Shown here piece by piece: positions 1-12,300 of a stretch of 64,000 nt of DNA (positions within the stretch are counted from its first letter, which is position 1; every line of letters begins with the position of its first letter). Origin of the DNA: Cardinalis cardinalis (Eukaryota; Chordata; Aves; Passeriformes; Cardinalidae); contig JACDOX010000082.1 in NCBI GenBank assembly GCA_014549065.1, forward strand, positions 3,193,950 to 3,257,949, read 5' to 3'. Under the pieces are notes generated by a model, which was not told the origin of the DNA, ran no database searches, and worked only from the letters and a program-made list of their open reading frames with translations. Both the position numbers and the translations under genes were made by a program.

Positions 1-952
1 AACTGAGCTGGTTTTGTCTTGGATTCCCTGTTCCCTGCAGGGGTGGCTGCTCCCAGCACGGGCTGTTCCCTGGCTCAGCTGCAGTTGCCATGGCCGTGGT
101 GCTGTCGCTGTTTCCTCCTCCTCCTCCCCTGGGGGTGCTCCCCACTGACCACCGGTGTGCAACGAAGAGTAGCCAGGGCCCAGCACACTGCAGTAAGCTG
201 CTCGTCTCTGCAGCTGGCACAGCATCTCCTTGCAAATATTCTGTCACTTTAGCAGAGTCCTGGAGTTGTTCAGGGGTGAACTCCCAAACCACCGGAGCAG
301 AGAATTTCTCAAAAAATTGGCCAATTTTCTCGCACATTCCATGCCACTCATGACTACTCCCCCTCGGGACAGGCCTCTGAATGGCCTCCTTGGAAATCCC
401 TGTTCTGCCTCCAAAGGTGACTCTGAACTCAGCGTGGACTGCACTGAGACCAACAGGAACAGGCTTTCTTACCATCCAAAGGGAATTTAAAATGCTCAAA
501 AGCTGTTGTAACAGGCCCGAAGGAGGAAAAGGGGGGGAAAATGGAGAAAATCATCCTTCCCCTGTCCTCCCCCCAGACGAGGTTTGGTTATTAATGGACT
601 TCCAAAGGTAGGGCTGAAGTAAGGGCAGGAGAGCAGCACTGAATACACATCCCAGAGTACCCTCATTGCCCTTGGTGTTATCGTGTTGTAAACTCACCTC
701 CCACAGTACAGCAACAAAGAACTGCTGATCCCTGTCCCCGCTCCGTAAAACGTCACCCCGAGGAGCACATACAGGAACACAGGAACAGAGCCAGGGTCAG
801 GTACCATAGCCACATGGACAGACCAAGCACCACTGTGACCAGTGGCTCTGGACCTAATACAGCAAATGCTGAGATCAAATTTGTTTCCAGCCCGCTCTTT
901 TGTGGGTTGTGCCCTCATTGTGCCTCACACTGGGACCCAACTAAGGCTGTCT
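1..952. other. Left edge, no gene recognised
   Basis: No conserved exon is visible. SYNJ1 would be expected to the left of PAXBP1 from mammalian synteny, but none of its exons were seen. The sequence may be the internal part of a minus-strand ERV whose LTR is at 953-1200. Short open frames here show no known motif. Confidence 0.4.
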
Positions 953-1200
953 GGGTGTAGGAATGGTGCCTTTACCACTGAAACCACTCGAAACTATGAG
1001 CCACTTGCTCACTTCTCCCCCTCCCCAAGGCAGGGGATTTGGGGGTACAAAAGGTGAAGATCATGGGTTGAGATAGGAACAATTTCCTAGAAAAAAGTGA
1101 GGGGAGAAAAAAACCAGTAACAGCAACAGTATCAATAATAAAGAGAACTATAACTGCTCCCTCAGCTCCAATTGACACTTACCTGTCACTCCCAGCCCAA
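953..1200 (-). mobile_element. LTR U5 fragment, minus orientation
   Basis: Read on the minus strand, the segment has the avian ERV signature TTCCTATCTCAACCCATG near 1061-1078, followed by a purine-rich region and an end near 953. The sequence to its left (1-950) may be internal retroviral DNA running off the window, but no protein domain was recognised. Confidence 0.5.
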
Positions 1201-1904
1201 ATCCAACGACCCTCTCCAGCTCTTACAGGCTCCCTTCAGGTCCTCTTCAAGATACTGAAATCAGTAACATTTTTAGTAGAGAAAGATCAAATCTGTCACT
1301 ATTAAATCATGCAATTACAACTGCAATATTATTTAAAATATCTAAACTATGATTAATGTAGGTATGTGAATTCCAGTATTAATCCTGTTGTGTTCATTTG
1401 AGAAATCCAGCTTTGAAAGATTATTTTTTCTGACATTATTGGAATAGTCAACCAGAACCCACATCACTTCCTTCACTCCCTTCCTAAAGCAACAAAGCTT
1501 ACCAAATTGTACTGCAACAACTCCTTGACAGATGAGTTTCTTGAAGCAGTTTTTAAAAGCAGATATTTCTGAGTGTGCTCCATCAATCCCAACTGTTCAA
1601 AACAACTATCCAGTGTCCCAAGGAAGTGTCCATGTTACCAATGGTATGTGCTTAATATACTCATATCACATGCCATAAGCATAAATATTATGTGTGAAGA
1701 TTAATTGCTACAGTTCCCTGAAAAAAAAGGTGGGCACACATGGAGAAAAGCTCTTAACCCAAGCGTATTACAGCTCTCCACCTGCCTTGGACCCCAAGAT
1801 CAAGTCACTGGTGTTCTCATGTATATCAACAGATTTTTGAAGTGGTTTTCACTTACATTTAAATTAAACACCTTGGGGTTTTTAGGACTACACTTAAGAG
1901 TATT

Positions 1905-2395
1905 TAGTGGTGACAGGAATGGCAGATTTGTCTTTGCAAACAAGCTGTGGGTCTGCTGGTAGATAAAACTAGCTCTGGAAAAGAAAAGAAACAATGGGAA
2001 GGGTTCCACTGATTGATGAATGGAAAAAGATATTTGCTTTTACAAATAAACTTTAGGTTTGCTGATAAATGAAATTAGACATTGAAAGAGGAAAGAAACA
2101 ATGGGGAAAAACCCTAAATTCCCTAAGAATTAAAAGGGAGGTTTATACGTTAGAGGGAAATCTTCAGTATCCGGCTGGGGAGTCTGTACCTCACCAGTAC
2201 CTCAGCCAGTGGGGAAAGTGAGAGGGAAATGTGCCCAGGAAATCAGGATAAAAAGGAGGCTGCATCCTCCAAAAATTCGAGAGATCCCAGGGGAATGCCC
2301 CATGGCCTCTTCCTTTACTCAAATAAAGTAAAAGGACTCCTCTGTCTCCTTTTTGGACATAAACCTCTGATGTTTGTGGAGTAATTTTCCTAACA
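1905..2395 (+). mobile_element. LTR fragment with internal duplication
   Basis: Two related blocks (about 1930-2000 and 2035-2110) share TTTGC...ACAAA and GGAAAAGAAAAGAAACAATG-like sequence. They are followed by a TATA-like ATAAAAAGG near 2249, AATAAA near 2322 and an end at CTAACA (2395). This pattern fits an ERVL-type songbird LTR. The 5' limit is approximate. Confidence 0.6.
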
Positions 2396-2935
2396 GTGAG
2401 AAGTGTAACATTTTAATATGTACAATATAAATACTTCAAAGGTTTCAAAATACCTTCATTTTGCTCCATATCTTCAGCCACCTAAAGAAATAGGTTCCAT
2501 GAATGACATTACAAAACAAAACAAAAAAAGCAAACAAACAAAAAAACCAAACCAAACCACCTCTCCCCCAATCCTGACACAACTTAAGCAATTTAGAAAA
2601 AGAAGGAGGGTACACAATTCAGAGCTAAACCATTAGTCCTACAAAATGAAAGGTGTTTTGAGCTTAGGAAGTGCCACCATCTACACATGCACAATAATCA
2701 CAAATTCTCAGTGTTTGCCTGTATAAAAAAAAAATACTTCACCATTTATCCAGATCTTCCTTTTGAAGAACAGTGGTAAGAGTTCCATTTTTCTGAATGC
2801 AAACCACCTTTTTCTTGGAGTGCAGAGCTGCTTTTTAAAGGTCAGGATCCACTTCAATGCGCCCCTATTCTTCCACTCAAGACTTTTCCCATATTTGAAT
2901 GGTTTACCAGCCCTTTTGACCAATAATACGATCAT

Positions 2936-3244
2936 TTTATTTTCAAAATAAGTATTTTTTAGCAAATGAAAAGCTTATTGCAACAGTACAACATCTCTAT
3001 ATCCAGTGTGAAAGCAACATGGTGGTATAAATATATGCATCATTGTATTACACAGAATCTATTATACACATTCCAGTTAACCATGGAACAATCAACAGGA
3101 GTAGATGACCACTGATTATGGGCACAAAGTATTTTTGTGAGAGAAGAACGAGATTTTGAGAAACTTGAGGAAAAATCCTGTTTCTGGAAAGATGACAATC
3201 TTGGGATTCCATTTTTGTTTTCAATGAAGTCAATGATTTTTATT
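2936..3244 (-). terminator. PAXBP1: Candidate PAXBP1 poly(A) signals
   Basis: Two minus-strand AATAAA hexamers follow the stop codon: one at 3239-3244 (about 140 nt into the 3' UTR) and one at 2936-2941 (about 440 nt). Either would give a short AT-rich 3' UTR. Which one is used cannot be decided from sequence. Confidence 0.5.
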
Positions 3245-3381
3245 TTTAAGGATGCTGTATATAAGAATGCACTTTGTATTAAAACAAAGATCAATACTTT
3301 ACAGTTTAAGAAACTTTACATATGTACATAAATTACATATCAGGAATGGTTTTAAAGCTCAAAATGAGTGCTGGGAAAAGT

Positions 3382-6300
3382 CTATTTTCCTTCTATTAGA
3401 ATCTTGAACTCTTTTACGTTGTGATCATTTGCAACAGTAACGGCATGATCCAGAGCTCGGATACTTGCTAGAAGCTTTATGATCTGCTTGATGTGCTCCC
3501 TGAAAAAATGCAGAAGTCAATACAGAAACAGAACAATCAATGACATTGATTAATTTTCCAACAGAAGACTACATTATGGAGTCATATATTCCTGTTGCAG
3601 ATTTATTATATTTGCTTAATGAGGTAACTGCAACAGATTTGTTAATGCTGGGAAAAAGCAAGACAGAAGATAGAAATCAAATTAGAACCTGCTATGAAAA
3701 TAGGATAATTGCATGTTTCTCTTCCAATAAAAATTTTTACAAAGTTATCATTTCACCTGGTGAAGAAAGTTCTTTCAAATTTAGAAACACACCAGCAAAA
3801 CAAGAAAGTTCAAAAACTTAAATAAAATCCCAAACTGTTACACTGAAACACAGGACTGTACCAAGACTGGAAGACTGTTCCTTCCTGCGCTGTTGCTGCT
3901 CCCATTGTATGTCAGCTTACTTGGCCAGCAGTAACGTGTCTAATGCAAACTTTTAATTAAGCTGATCATTGGATTCAAGTAAAATTACTCCTGGATCTCA
4001 GGCAAAACAGGTTCATCTAGTTGGTTGTGTAAATAGTCAGAACTTTTGAACTGTATGCAAAGGACAGTTTGGAATTTAGAAGCCACTATGCAGGAATCAG
4101 CAACAGGCTCACAAGGTGGAACACTCCAAACATGGTAGCTACAAAATTTGGCAGAATCATAGAATGCTTTGGGTTGGAAGGCACCTTAAAGCTTATCTCA
4201 GTCCTGCTCTCTGCCATGGACAGGGACATCTTCCAGCAGACAAGGTTGCTTAGAGCTCCATCCAACCTGGCACAGAACATTTCTAGGGACAGCCACAGCT
4301 TCTCTGGGCAGCCTGTGCCAGGGCCTCACCACCTTCACAGCCAAGAATTCCTTCCCAACATCTAACACAAATATCTCCTCCTGCAGATTTAAAGCCACTC
4401 CTCCTTGTCCTGACAGTATCTGCTCATATAAAAAGTGCTTCTCCCTGCTTTTCATAAATCCCCTTAAGAATCCAGGACACTAAGCAGTAGTGCAAAATAT
4501 ATTATCAGTGTTCCAGTATTTCCAGCAGTTGCTATATTCAGACACCTTAAAAATATCCATTTCTGGCGTGTGAATTCAAAGAAATTTCCAAAGAGACATA
4601 GCAGGATGGAGAGAGTTACCCATGTTTGCATGCACTGGCAAAATAAATCACAAGAACTCAAAGTAAGTTACCTGGCATTTCTCTTCTCTACATCAGAGCA
4701 ACCAATGCTGTTTCTGTAAATTGTATCAGCCAGGTGAACAAGGTATCTACAGAAGTTTTCTAGCTGAGAAATAGTCTTGTCTCCCGTTAGATTAGTGAAC
4801 CACTGCTTAGGGAAGCAAGCAATCACCTACGAAAAATGGGGAAAAGGAAGTTAAACACAATGTAACAAAATTTTTAAAGCTATGTAACATGTATAACTTG
4901 TAAAGTTTGCCTAGTAAGACTGCAGGGATAAGGCCCAGCTGAGTGAAAAAAAGAGAAAACTACCAAAAAAACCCACACCAAAATCCAAGCAGTAAAGCAC
5001 TGAAACCCACAGTATACCTAATCCATCTACAGGCATGAGCCAGAGAAGGTTCTTTCTTTAGTCTGTATACTACACCAGGGAAAAAAAAAACCAATCAAAA
5101 CCAAAAAAACCCAAAATACTATTTTTCACTAACTACAGCTTTTGAGGTATCAAAGCCAAGATTTCATTGGCAATGTCAAGTTTTATATTTTCCTTTCAGT
5201 TTAAATCTATTACTTTAAACATTGCTTGATTTTACTTACACTTTGAGCTTTCTTAATGCTGTCCTCTCCATATTCTGAGTTTTGAAAAGCCATAAGAATA
5301 TATCTGTTTAGCAACCCATCTATGGAGAGCTCCTGTAGAGTTTTGTTTGAGAGGATTCCATACCACTGGAGAAAGTTTCCCAATAACTGAAAATACAACA
5401 CAGGGAAAATAATTATTCCAAAATGTACTGAAACCAGAGAGTTGATCAAACATACCAAACATTTTAAAATATTTTACATGTTTTGCAAACCTATTCAGAA
5501 TACAGTCTCCCTTGCTGCTGCCATTTGAACAGAAAATTCCAGAGAAGAGTTCTGTTTGTGTGATCATAGAGAGCAGTTGTTCAATCAACATCAGTCTCTA
5601 CTTTTCTGTTTAGCTGAGAGTTAATTTTCTTCACAGTCTTTTATTGGCAAAAAACTATGACAGCCACAGGTCTGAGCTCCCACATTCCCCAAAAGTAGTG
5701 TATTTTATTCTGACAAGCACAAGGATATAAAAAACCTGGGGTGAGTAAGCTAAGTGACCCCATAACATCCAAGCTGAAATGATGGTGCTTCCACTTGACA
5801 ACCTCTTCAACTACAAAACCAATTAGGTTGGAAAAGACCTCTGAGATCAAGTCCACTCTTAGACCAAACATCACCTTGTCAACTTGACCAGAATATGGAG
5901 TCCTTCTTCAAAACCCCCCCAGGGATGTGACTTCACCACCTTGCCAGGCAGTCCATCCCCATGATTAATTACCCTTTCTGTGAAAACATTCTTCCTGATG
6001 TCCATCCTGAAGCTCTCCTGGCAGAGCCTCAGGACACTTCCTCTCGTTCTGGTGCAGGCTGCCTGGGAGCAGAGCCAGACCCCCCTGAGCACACTGCACT
6101 GTCAGGCAGTGAGAAGGTGCCTCTGTCCTGTCTCCCCCCTTCCCCACTCCTCTTACCCAAGTCCCTCAGCTGCTCCTCACAGGACTGCTCCTCTAGACCC
6201 TTCCCAGCTCTGTTCCCATCCCTGGACATGCTCCAACCCCTCAATGTCCTCCCTGAACTGGGAGGCCCAGAGCTGGACACAGCATTTGAGGTGTGGTCTC

Positions 6301-9300
6301 AGCAGTGCCCAGCACAGAGGGACAATCCCTGCCATGGTCCTTCTGGACACACCACTGCTAGCACAGGCCAGGTGCCCTTGACCTTCTTGCTCACCTGGGC
6401 ACAGCTGGCTCACCTTCAGCTGCTGCTGACCTGCACCCCCAGGGCCTTTCCTGCCCAGTGGCTTTCCAGCCACTCAGCCTCCAGTTCTGGGTTACTGTGG
6501 ACAAAGTGTAGGGACCCAGCAGTTTGCCCTGCTGACCCTCATCCCACTGGCCTCACCAATCCAGGCCCCTCTGCAGAGCCTCCGTGCCCTCCAGCAGATC
6601 AACACTCCTGCCCAGCTTGGTGCCATCCACAAATTTACTGAGGGTGCACTCATGCAGATCATCAGTAAGGATATAAAACAGGACTGGGCCCAAAAGTGAG
6701 CCCTGGGGACACCACTAGTGACTGTACACACCATGAAGAGGGCACAGTGCGTTATCAAAGACTAAGAATCCAGAGTTGGAGGTTTTGCAAGTGAAGTTGA
6801 AGCAATTTCCATCTATTGTTTTCCACAAATTTGAGGAGGATTTTATTGCTACACTGTCTCAGACCAAAGATTTACCAGACATAGTTACTGACTTACCTTA
6901 ACAGAGGACCAAAACTGACGTTGGAAAAACAAATATGGACCAGAGTTCTTGTTTTCTAAGATGCTGGAAAGTAAGACATTTCTTTAATGAGCAACCAAGA
7001 CCACACTTCTGTCTTGAATTTGCTGGCTTTTTCCTTCCAAGACACAGTTCACTTCCATAAATATTCCCTTTCATCCTTCTTGTCTCTGCTAAATGCTCCC
7101 AGAAGAATAACAAAAGATCTCCTGTACCCAGGCACTGAACCACACTGGGAAAAACCCCTCTTAACTATGGACAAACACAATGACTTGCTAAGAAAGGTCT
7201 AACACCACAGTTGAAAGTAAACTTACTTTTTTGGATACAAGGGCATGAATACATCATCATCTAGTGTTCTCCTCATTCTTAGCAACAAGGCCTTTAAAAG
7301 CATCTGAAACAAGTAATTTTGTTTTAAATGTCCAGTGCACTGCTTAATAGTTAAACACTCAGAAACTGATTTTTAAAGCAACAAAGAACACTTGTGACCA
7401 TAACAGTAAACATGCATACATACTTGAGCACACAAATACATAGTCTTAAAGAAGGCTGTAAAAATTAACAGAGCAGAAATTCTACACTTTTAATTAAAAC
7501 CTGAACTCTTATTACCACTTCCTCTATTCACAGAAGGCAAGTAAAACAACCCAATTTCCAGGCAATACATTTGAAAAGGCTGCAAAGATCTAAAAAAGAA
7601 AAGCCCAAGTACTTGTAGCCAACCGTTACAGCAAACCTGGAGAGCAGCAAGTCTTACTACATCTGGTGTATCTTTTTATCTCTAGTATCTATTTTGGGAA
7701 GGCTTCACTGAGTTTCTTCTTTTAATTTATCACCATACTTTACTCCCCACAATCAGGCTGCAGAGCACCAAATAATTTTAGAATTCTTTTTCTTGCTGTA
7801 CTTTCCAGCATAAGGTATTAAAAATGTATTTAACTTCCTTAACTTATGCAACACATTAAGAAAAAAATCCAACAACTTACTTGTGTATTTTTGTTTTCTG
7901 CATTCACCACTGAGGGATATCCATCTATTAGTTTCTGTACAATTGCTACCATTCTAGATGTCTGTGTGGTAGAAAAGGGATCCCATATATTTTCAGAAAT
8001 TACTGTAAGAGATTAAAGAATTACTCCACTTTACAAATACTCAAATACAGTAATTATTATACAAATACAGTATTATATACTCAGATCCATGCAATTATTT
8101 ACAAAACAGTAAAATCTGAAAGCACAAACAAGCATCAGACTCCACAACCCCCTCCCTCCCATTTTTAAACCTATAATCACCTGTTAATTTAGGAAGAACA
8201 ACTCTCTCTACAATGGTAGGCAACAGTGAAATATCAGCATCATCTTTCACCTGCTCCTGCTCTTCACAGCCATAAAACAGCAATGACTCAAACCACAACA
8301 TTGTTTCAAAATCTCGACACTTGCCCTAATAAAAAAAGAATTTGGGTTAGATTCCTAAACAAAGATTTGAAGTCACACATTGAGAAAGTATCATGTATGC
8401 AAGTATGATACACTCACAGAAACAGCTTTAAAACTCTGCCAAATGAACCAATTCATCCTACCAGCACAGCTACTAGATGTAACGAAAAAATGGCTGAAAA
8501 GCAAGAGTGATTTTTTAACAGTTTTTGCCCCACAGATTTTAACTTCTACTTACACCTAAACCAAAGTCTATAGATTAGGGCTCAGTTGTGCTGCATTTTA
8601 AAATTATGCCTTCTGGATTTAAAACCCCTTCCTATGAGCACCTTGTAATTTTTATACCTCAACAAAATGCTTACCAGGATAGTAACACAGGGCAGTGAGT
8701 ACAGTTAGACTTTACAATTCTGTACCATGTCTCCAACTAACATGAGCTTTGTTTTGTCAACCTGAAAACTCAAGAGAAATAGCATGGGGGAAATGAGAAT
8801 GCAGAAAAAAAGCTTGAAATTTAATGATGGCGTCTTTCTCAGATTTTTTCTTGTTTGATTAATGAAGTCAAATATCAAATTAATAAAATTATTTCAATAC
8901 TCTGAACTTTCTCTGAAGAGAAGTGATGCCTCTCCTCCTCTGCACTTGAAGAAGAGGTGAAAATAGAAGAACTCCTTCTACAGATATTCTCTTGGTAGGT
9001 CAAGGGGAAAAAAAAAGCACTTTTGAAAAAAGGAGGAACAGAGAGGGAGTCAAAAGCTGCCTGAACTGTTTGTCCTGGTGGCATCTCATGAAAGCATTGA
9101 TATCCAGGCTGGACAACAAATGTGTGCCAGGGATACTGGGCTGCCACAGTGCTGTCCTGCCTTTCCCATGTTCCCTACACAATAACTGGGCAATGAGAAA
9201 AGACTTGGAAATTGCCAGAATTCTACAGCGTGTGGAGGTGTAGGTGAGAGACAGATACATAACCTAGAGACACAGGCTGTAATTCCACGTAAGAACAAAC

Positions 9301-12300
9301 TTCTTAGTTCCACTTCTGATGAAACAGTACTATCTAGACTCACAACTTTCTCTGAAGAATTTTAAAGACTAAATGTATCTTCACAGAACCATACAATGGT
9401 TTGGGTTGGAAGGGATCTTAAAGATCACCTAGTTCCAACCCACTACCATAGGCAGTTGCAGATTTTTTGCTCTACACCACTTCCTGAGAAGGATGTGACA
9501 ATGTGCCAAAGTTAACTCTGGTTTGCTGGGAACATAGTGGACCAACTAGTGCAGGCACTCCCCAGAAAAGCTTTGCCCCAAGACAGGTACCCATCTGAAA
9601 CTTCATCCCCAGAACACACCTTTAGGAGAAGCACATATCAAAGGTGCAATTGACTTTGCTCTGCTCCAGTGTGAAAGAACCACCATGTAGCAGTTAACAA
9701 GACAACAACAGACAAGCTTACCTCCAAAGGAGTCCAGGTAAGCAGCTGAAGTCTGATTAAAGGGTTAAACAGCTTTGGTAAACAGAGGCCAATATAAGCA
9801 TCCTTGTAAGAAGCAAAGTACTTGGAGCGCCAAGCTTCAAACTGTGACTTGATGCAATCAATGGAGTAAAAACTTTCCAAAACATCTTCGAAAACTTTGC
9901 TGGATTCTTTCAATATACGATCTAGCAGGGGAGAAAAGGAAGAAATAGTTAATCACCTACTCCCTGGAATGCCTCTTTCAAGACACTCTTTGATGCTCAC
10001 TGGCATAAGCTAGCTCCCATAAAAAAACCAAATAAAACCCCATCACCTTTAGAAGCTCTGTTATTCCTGCCTCAAACACACAAGGCTATAAAACAGGAGC
10101 ATGAGTACTCTCCCATAGACTCATTTATCACAGGTCTTTACTTTTAATATTTCATGGAAACTTTTTAAGTTACCAGATGTAATTGGGATTGGTGACATAC
10201 TGGGCTGTACTCAGAGTGGATCTAACTTCAAAGCTGGCCTTGCTTTGCATGGGGCTTTCAAACAGCTGATCACCAGGCCCCTTCCAACCCAGATTATTCT
10301 ACATCTTTGATAATCCAAGTGCAGATATAGGAGGGCATCTCAGATAAGCCAACTGAACTGCCAGTTCAGACAGGGTGGGTCCTGGCAGGCACCATGCTAA
10401 AATGCTGACCAGAACATGCCTGTTAGCACAGGGTAGTGATTACAATCCTCTAGCACCTTCTTTTTTTCTTTTTTCTTTCCTCTATATATTATTTTCCCTT
10501 TATCTTTTCTACTTCTCAGGGTTAGTTACATTTTAATCAGTTGTATTTGCTGCAGCCACAGTTGTAAATGTTTGGTCCCAGTAGCAACCCTTACACAATG
10601 AACATAACTAGTACACATAGCAAGCAGAGGCAGGGCTGAGGGAACAGGAGATTATGTCATATAACCACACTTTTCACACTGGGATTAAGAAAAAACACTA
10701 CATATAAAGTTATTAGGTCCAAAATGCACTCTATTCCAATGCTGTTTCTGGACTAACATGAAAACTACAAACAATAGTAAAAAAGCTTTACAAACACTAT
10801 GCCTATTCAGAAACTGAAGAAATTTCTACAAAATGCTTTTGCACACATAAATTGCCAAGTTACCAAGTGCAATTCAGCCCCATTGAATCTAGATAATTTA
10901 ATTAACAAAGTTAATTACAGCACCTAACAACCCTGAACAGTTGTTCTGTTTATCCAAGACCCCTCCCTGCAGGAAGAAAATCAGTGCAATCATAAAATTG
11001 CAGTAAATTAGCCAGCAATTAAAGGTGTGGAAACTGTCTGCACTTCCAAAGGACCTAACAGTTAGACAGTTCATCTAACTGCTTTTCTAGTATGTTCATA
11101 CTTCGGGTCTCCACAATCACCTACATCAATGACTTTGCCATTTATTGCCTTCTCTGTGGGAAATTATCTCTTTACTTTAAATCTATCCTGTCACTTAATT
11201 TCATGGTCCCTAGCTATCATACTGTGAAAAGCTGATATTGTTCTACTTGGAGAGACCAAAACCATTCAATCCCTCCTCAAATGCAACACAAGCAATTCTA
11301 TGTATGCAATCCTTGCTGGTCTCCTCCTCCCTTGTTCTAACCTGATTCTCTTTTAATCAGAGCAAATGTTAATAGTACCACAAGATCTTTCTGCAATGTT
11401 TGCATTCAACATTGTTTTCTATCATTTGCAAACTTTTCCAGGCTGCAACAAGACTATACAAAACTTTTGTCATTGCATTTCTAGAAGTTTATTCACAACT
11501 CCACTAAATACTTGCCACAAACCAAAAAAAGACTTGTAAAGCACTGAGGTTTTCAAAAATTCCCAAGTAAGACAAACATGTATTTCAAGAACGATAAACT
11601 ATCTTACAAATGGGAAGACTTACTGACAGTCTAAAGCTTACTGCCTGCCAGCAAAAGCATGTTAGAATTAAATAAACAGAACCTCACTAAGGATGGGTTA
11701 TTCAGTCAGCTGCAAGACACGCAACAGGCTGGTGATAGAGACTATTCTGGTCACATCGATGATCCAGGAATCAAAAATTCCTAAACTCCTTCCACAATAC
11801 GGTGAAATATATAACAGGGCTGTGTTTGGATCCTGTCAAGTATTTGGTATGTTGTTATGTAAGAGAATTGGGATTGTTCAGCCTGGAGAAGAGGCTTCAG
11901 GGTAACTTAACTGTGGCCTTAGAGTACCTGAAGGGAGTCTGCAGGATGGAGAGAGACTATTTCCAAGGACCTGGAGTGACAGGACAAGGGGGAGCGGCTT
12001 CCCACTGACAGAGGGCAGGGTTAGACAGGATACTGGGAAGAAATTCTTCCCCTGTGAGGGTGGTGAGGTCCTAGCACAGGTTGCCCAGAGAAGTTACAGC
12101 TGCCCCATGTCTGAAAGTATTCCAAGGCCAGCTTGGATGGGGCTTGGAGCAACCTAGTCTAGTGAAAGGTGTTCCTCCCATGGCAGGGGAATGGAACTGG
12201 GTGGGATTTAAGGTCCCTTGCAACCCAGATCATGCTGTGATTCTGTGACAAAGCTTGGGCAGCTTTCCTAACCTCGCTCCAAGTTGAAGTTCGTGATATC

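Noticed and set aside
5961..6641. A 226-codon open frame on the plus strand
   Set aside because: It lies wholly within an antisense CR1 element inside a PAXBP1 intron.
6952..6963. Alternative acceptor 8 nt downstream for PAXBP1 exon 15 (at CTTAG)
   Set aside because: Using it would keep no better frame and would drop the conserved ILE; the upstream acceptor (TTTCCAG) restores NILENKNSGP and overall frame.
11040..11500. Possible very old LINE fragment in PAXBP1 intron 10
   Set aside because: The sequence has a vague CR1-like feel but no recognisable terminus or coding motif.
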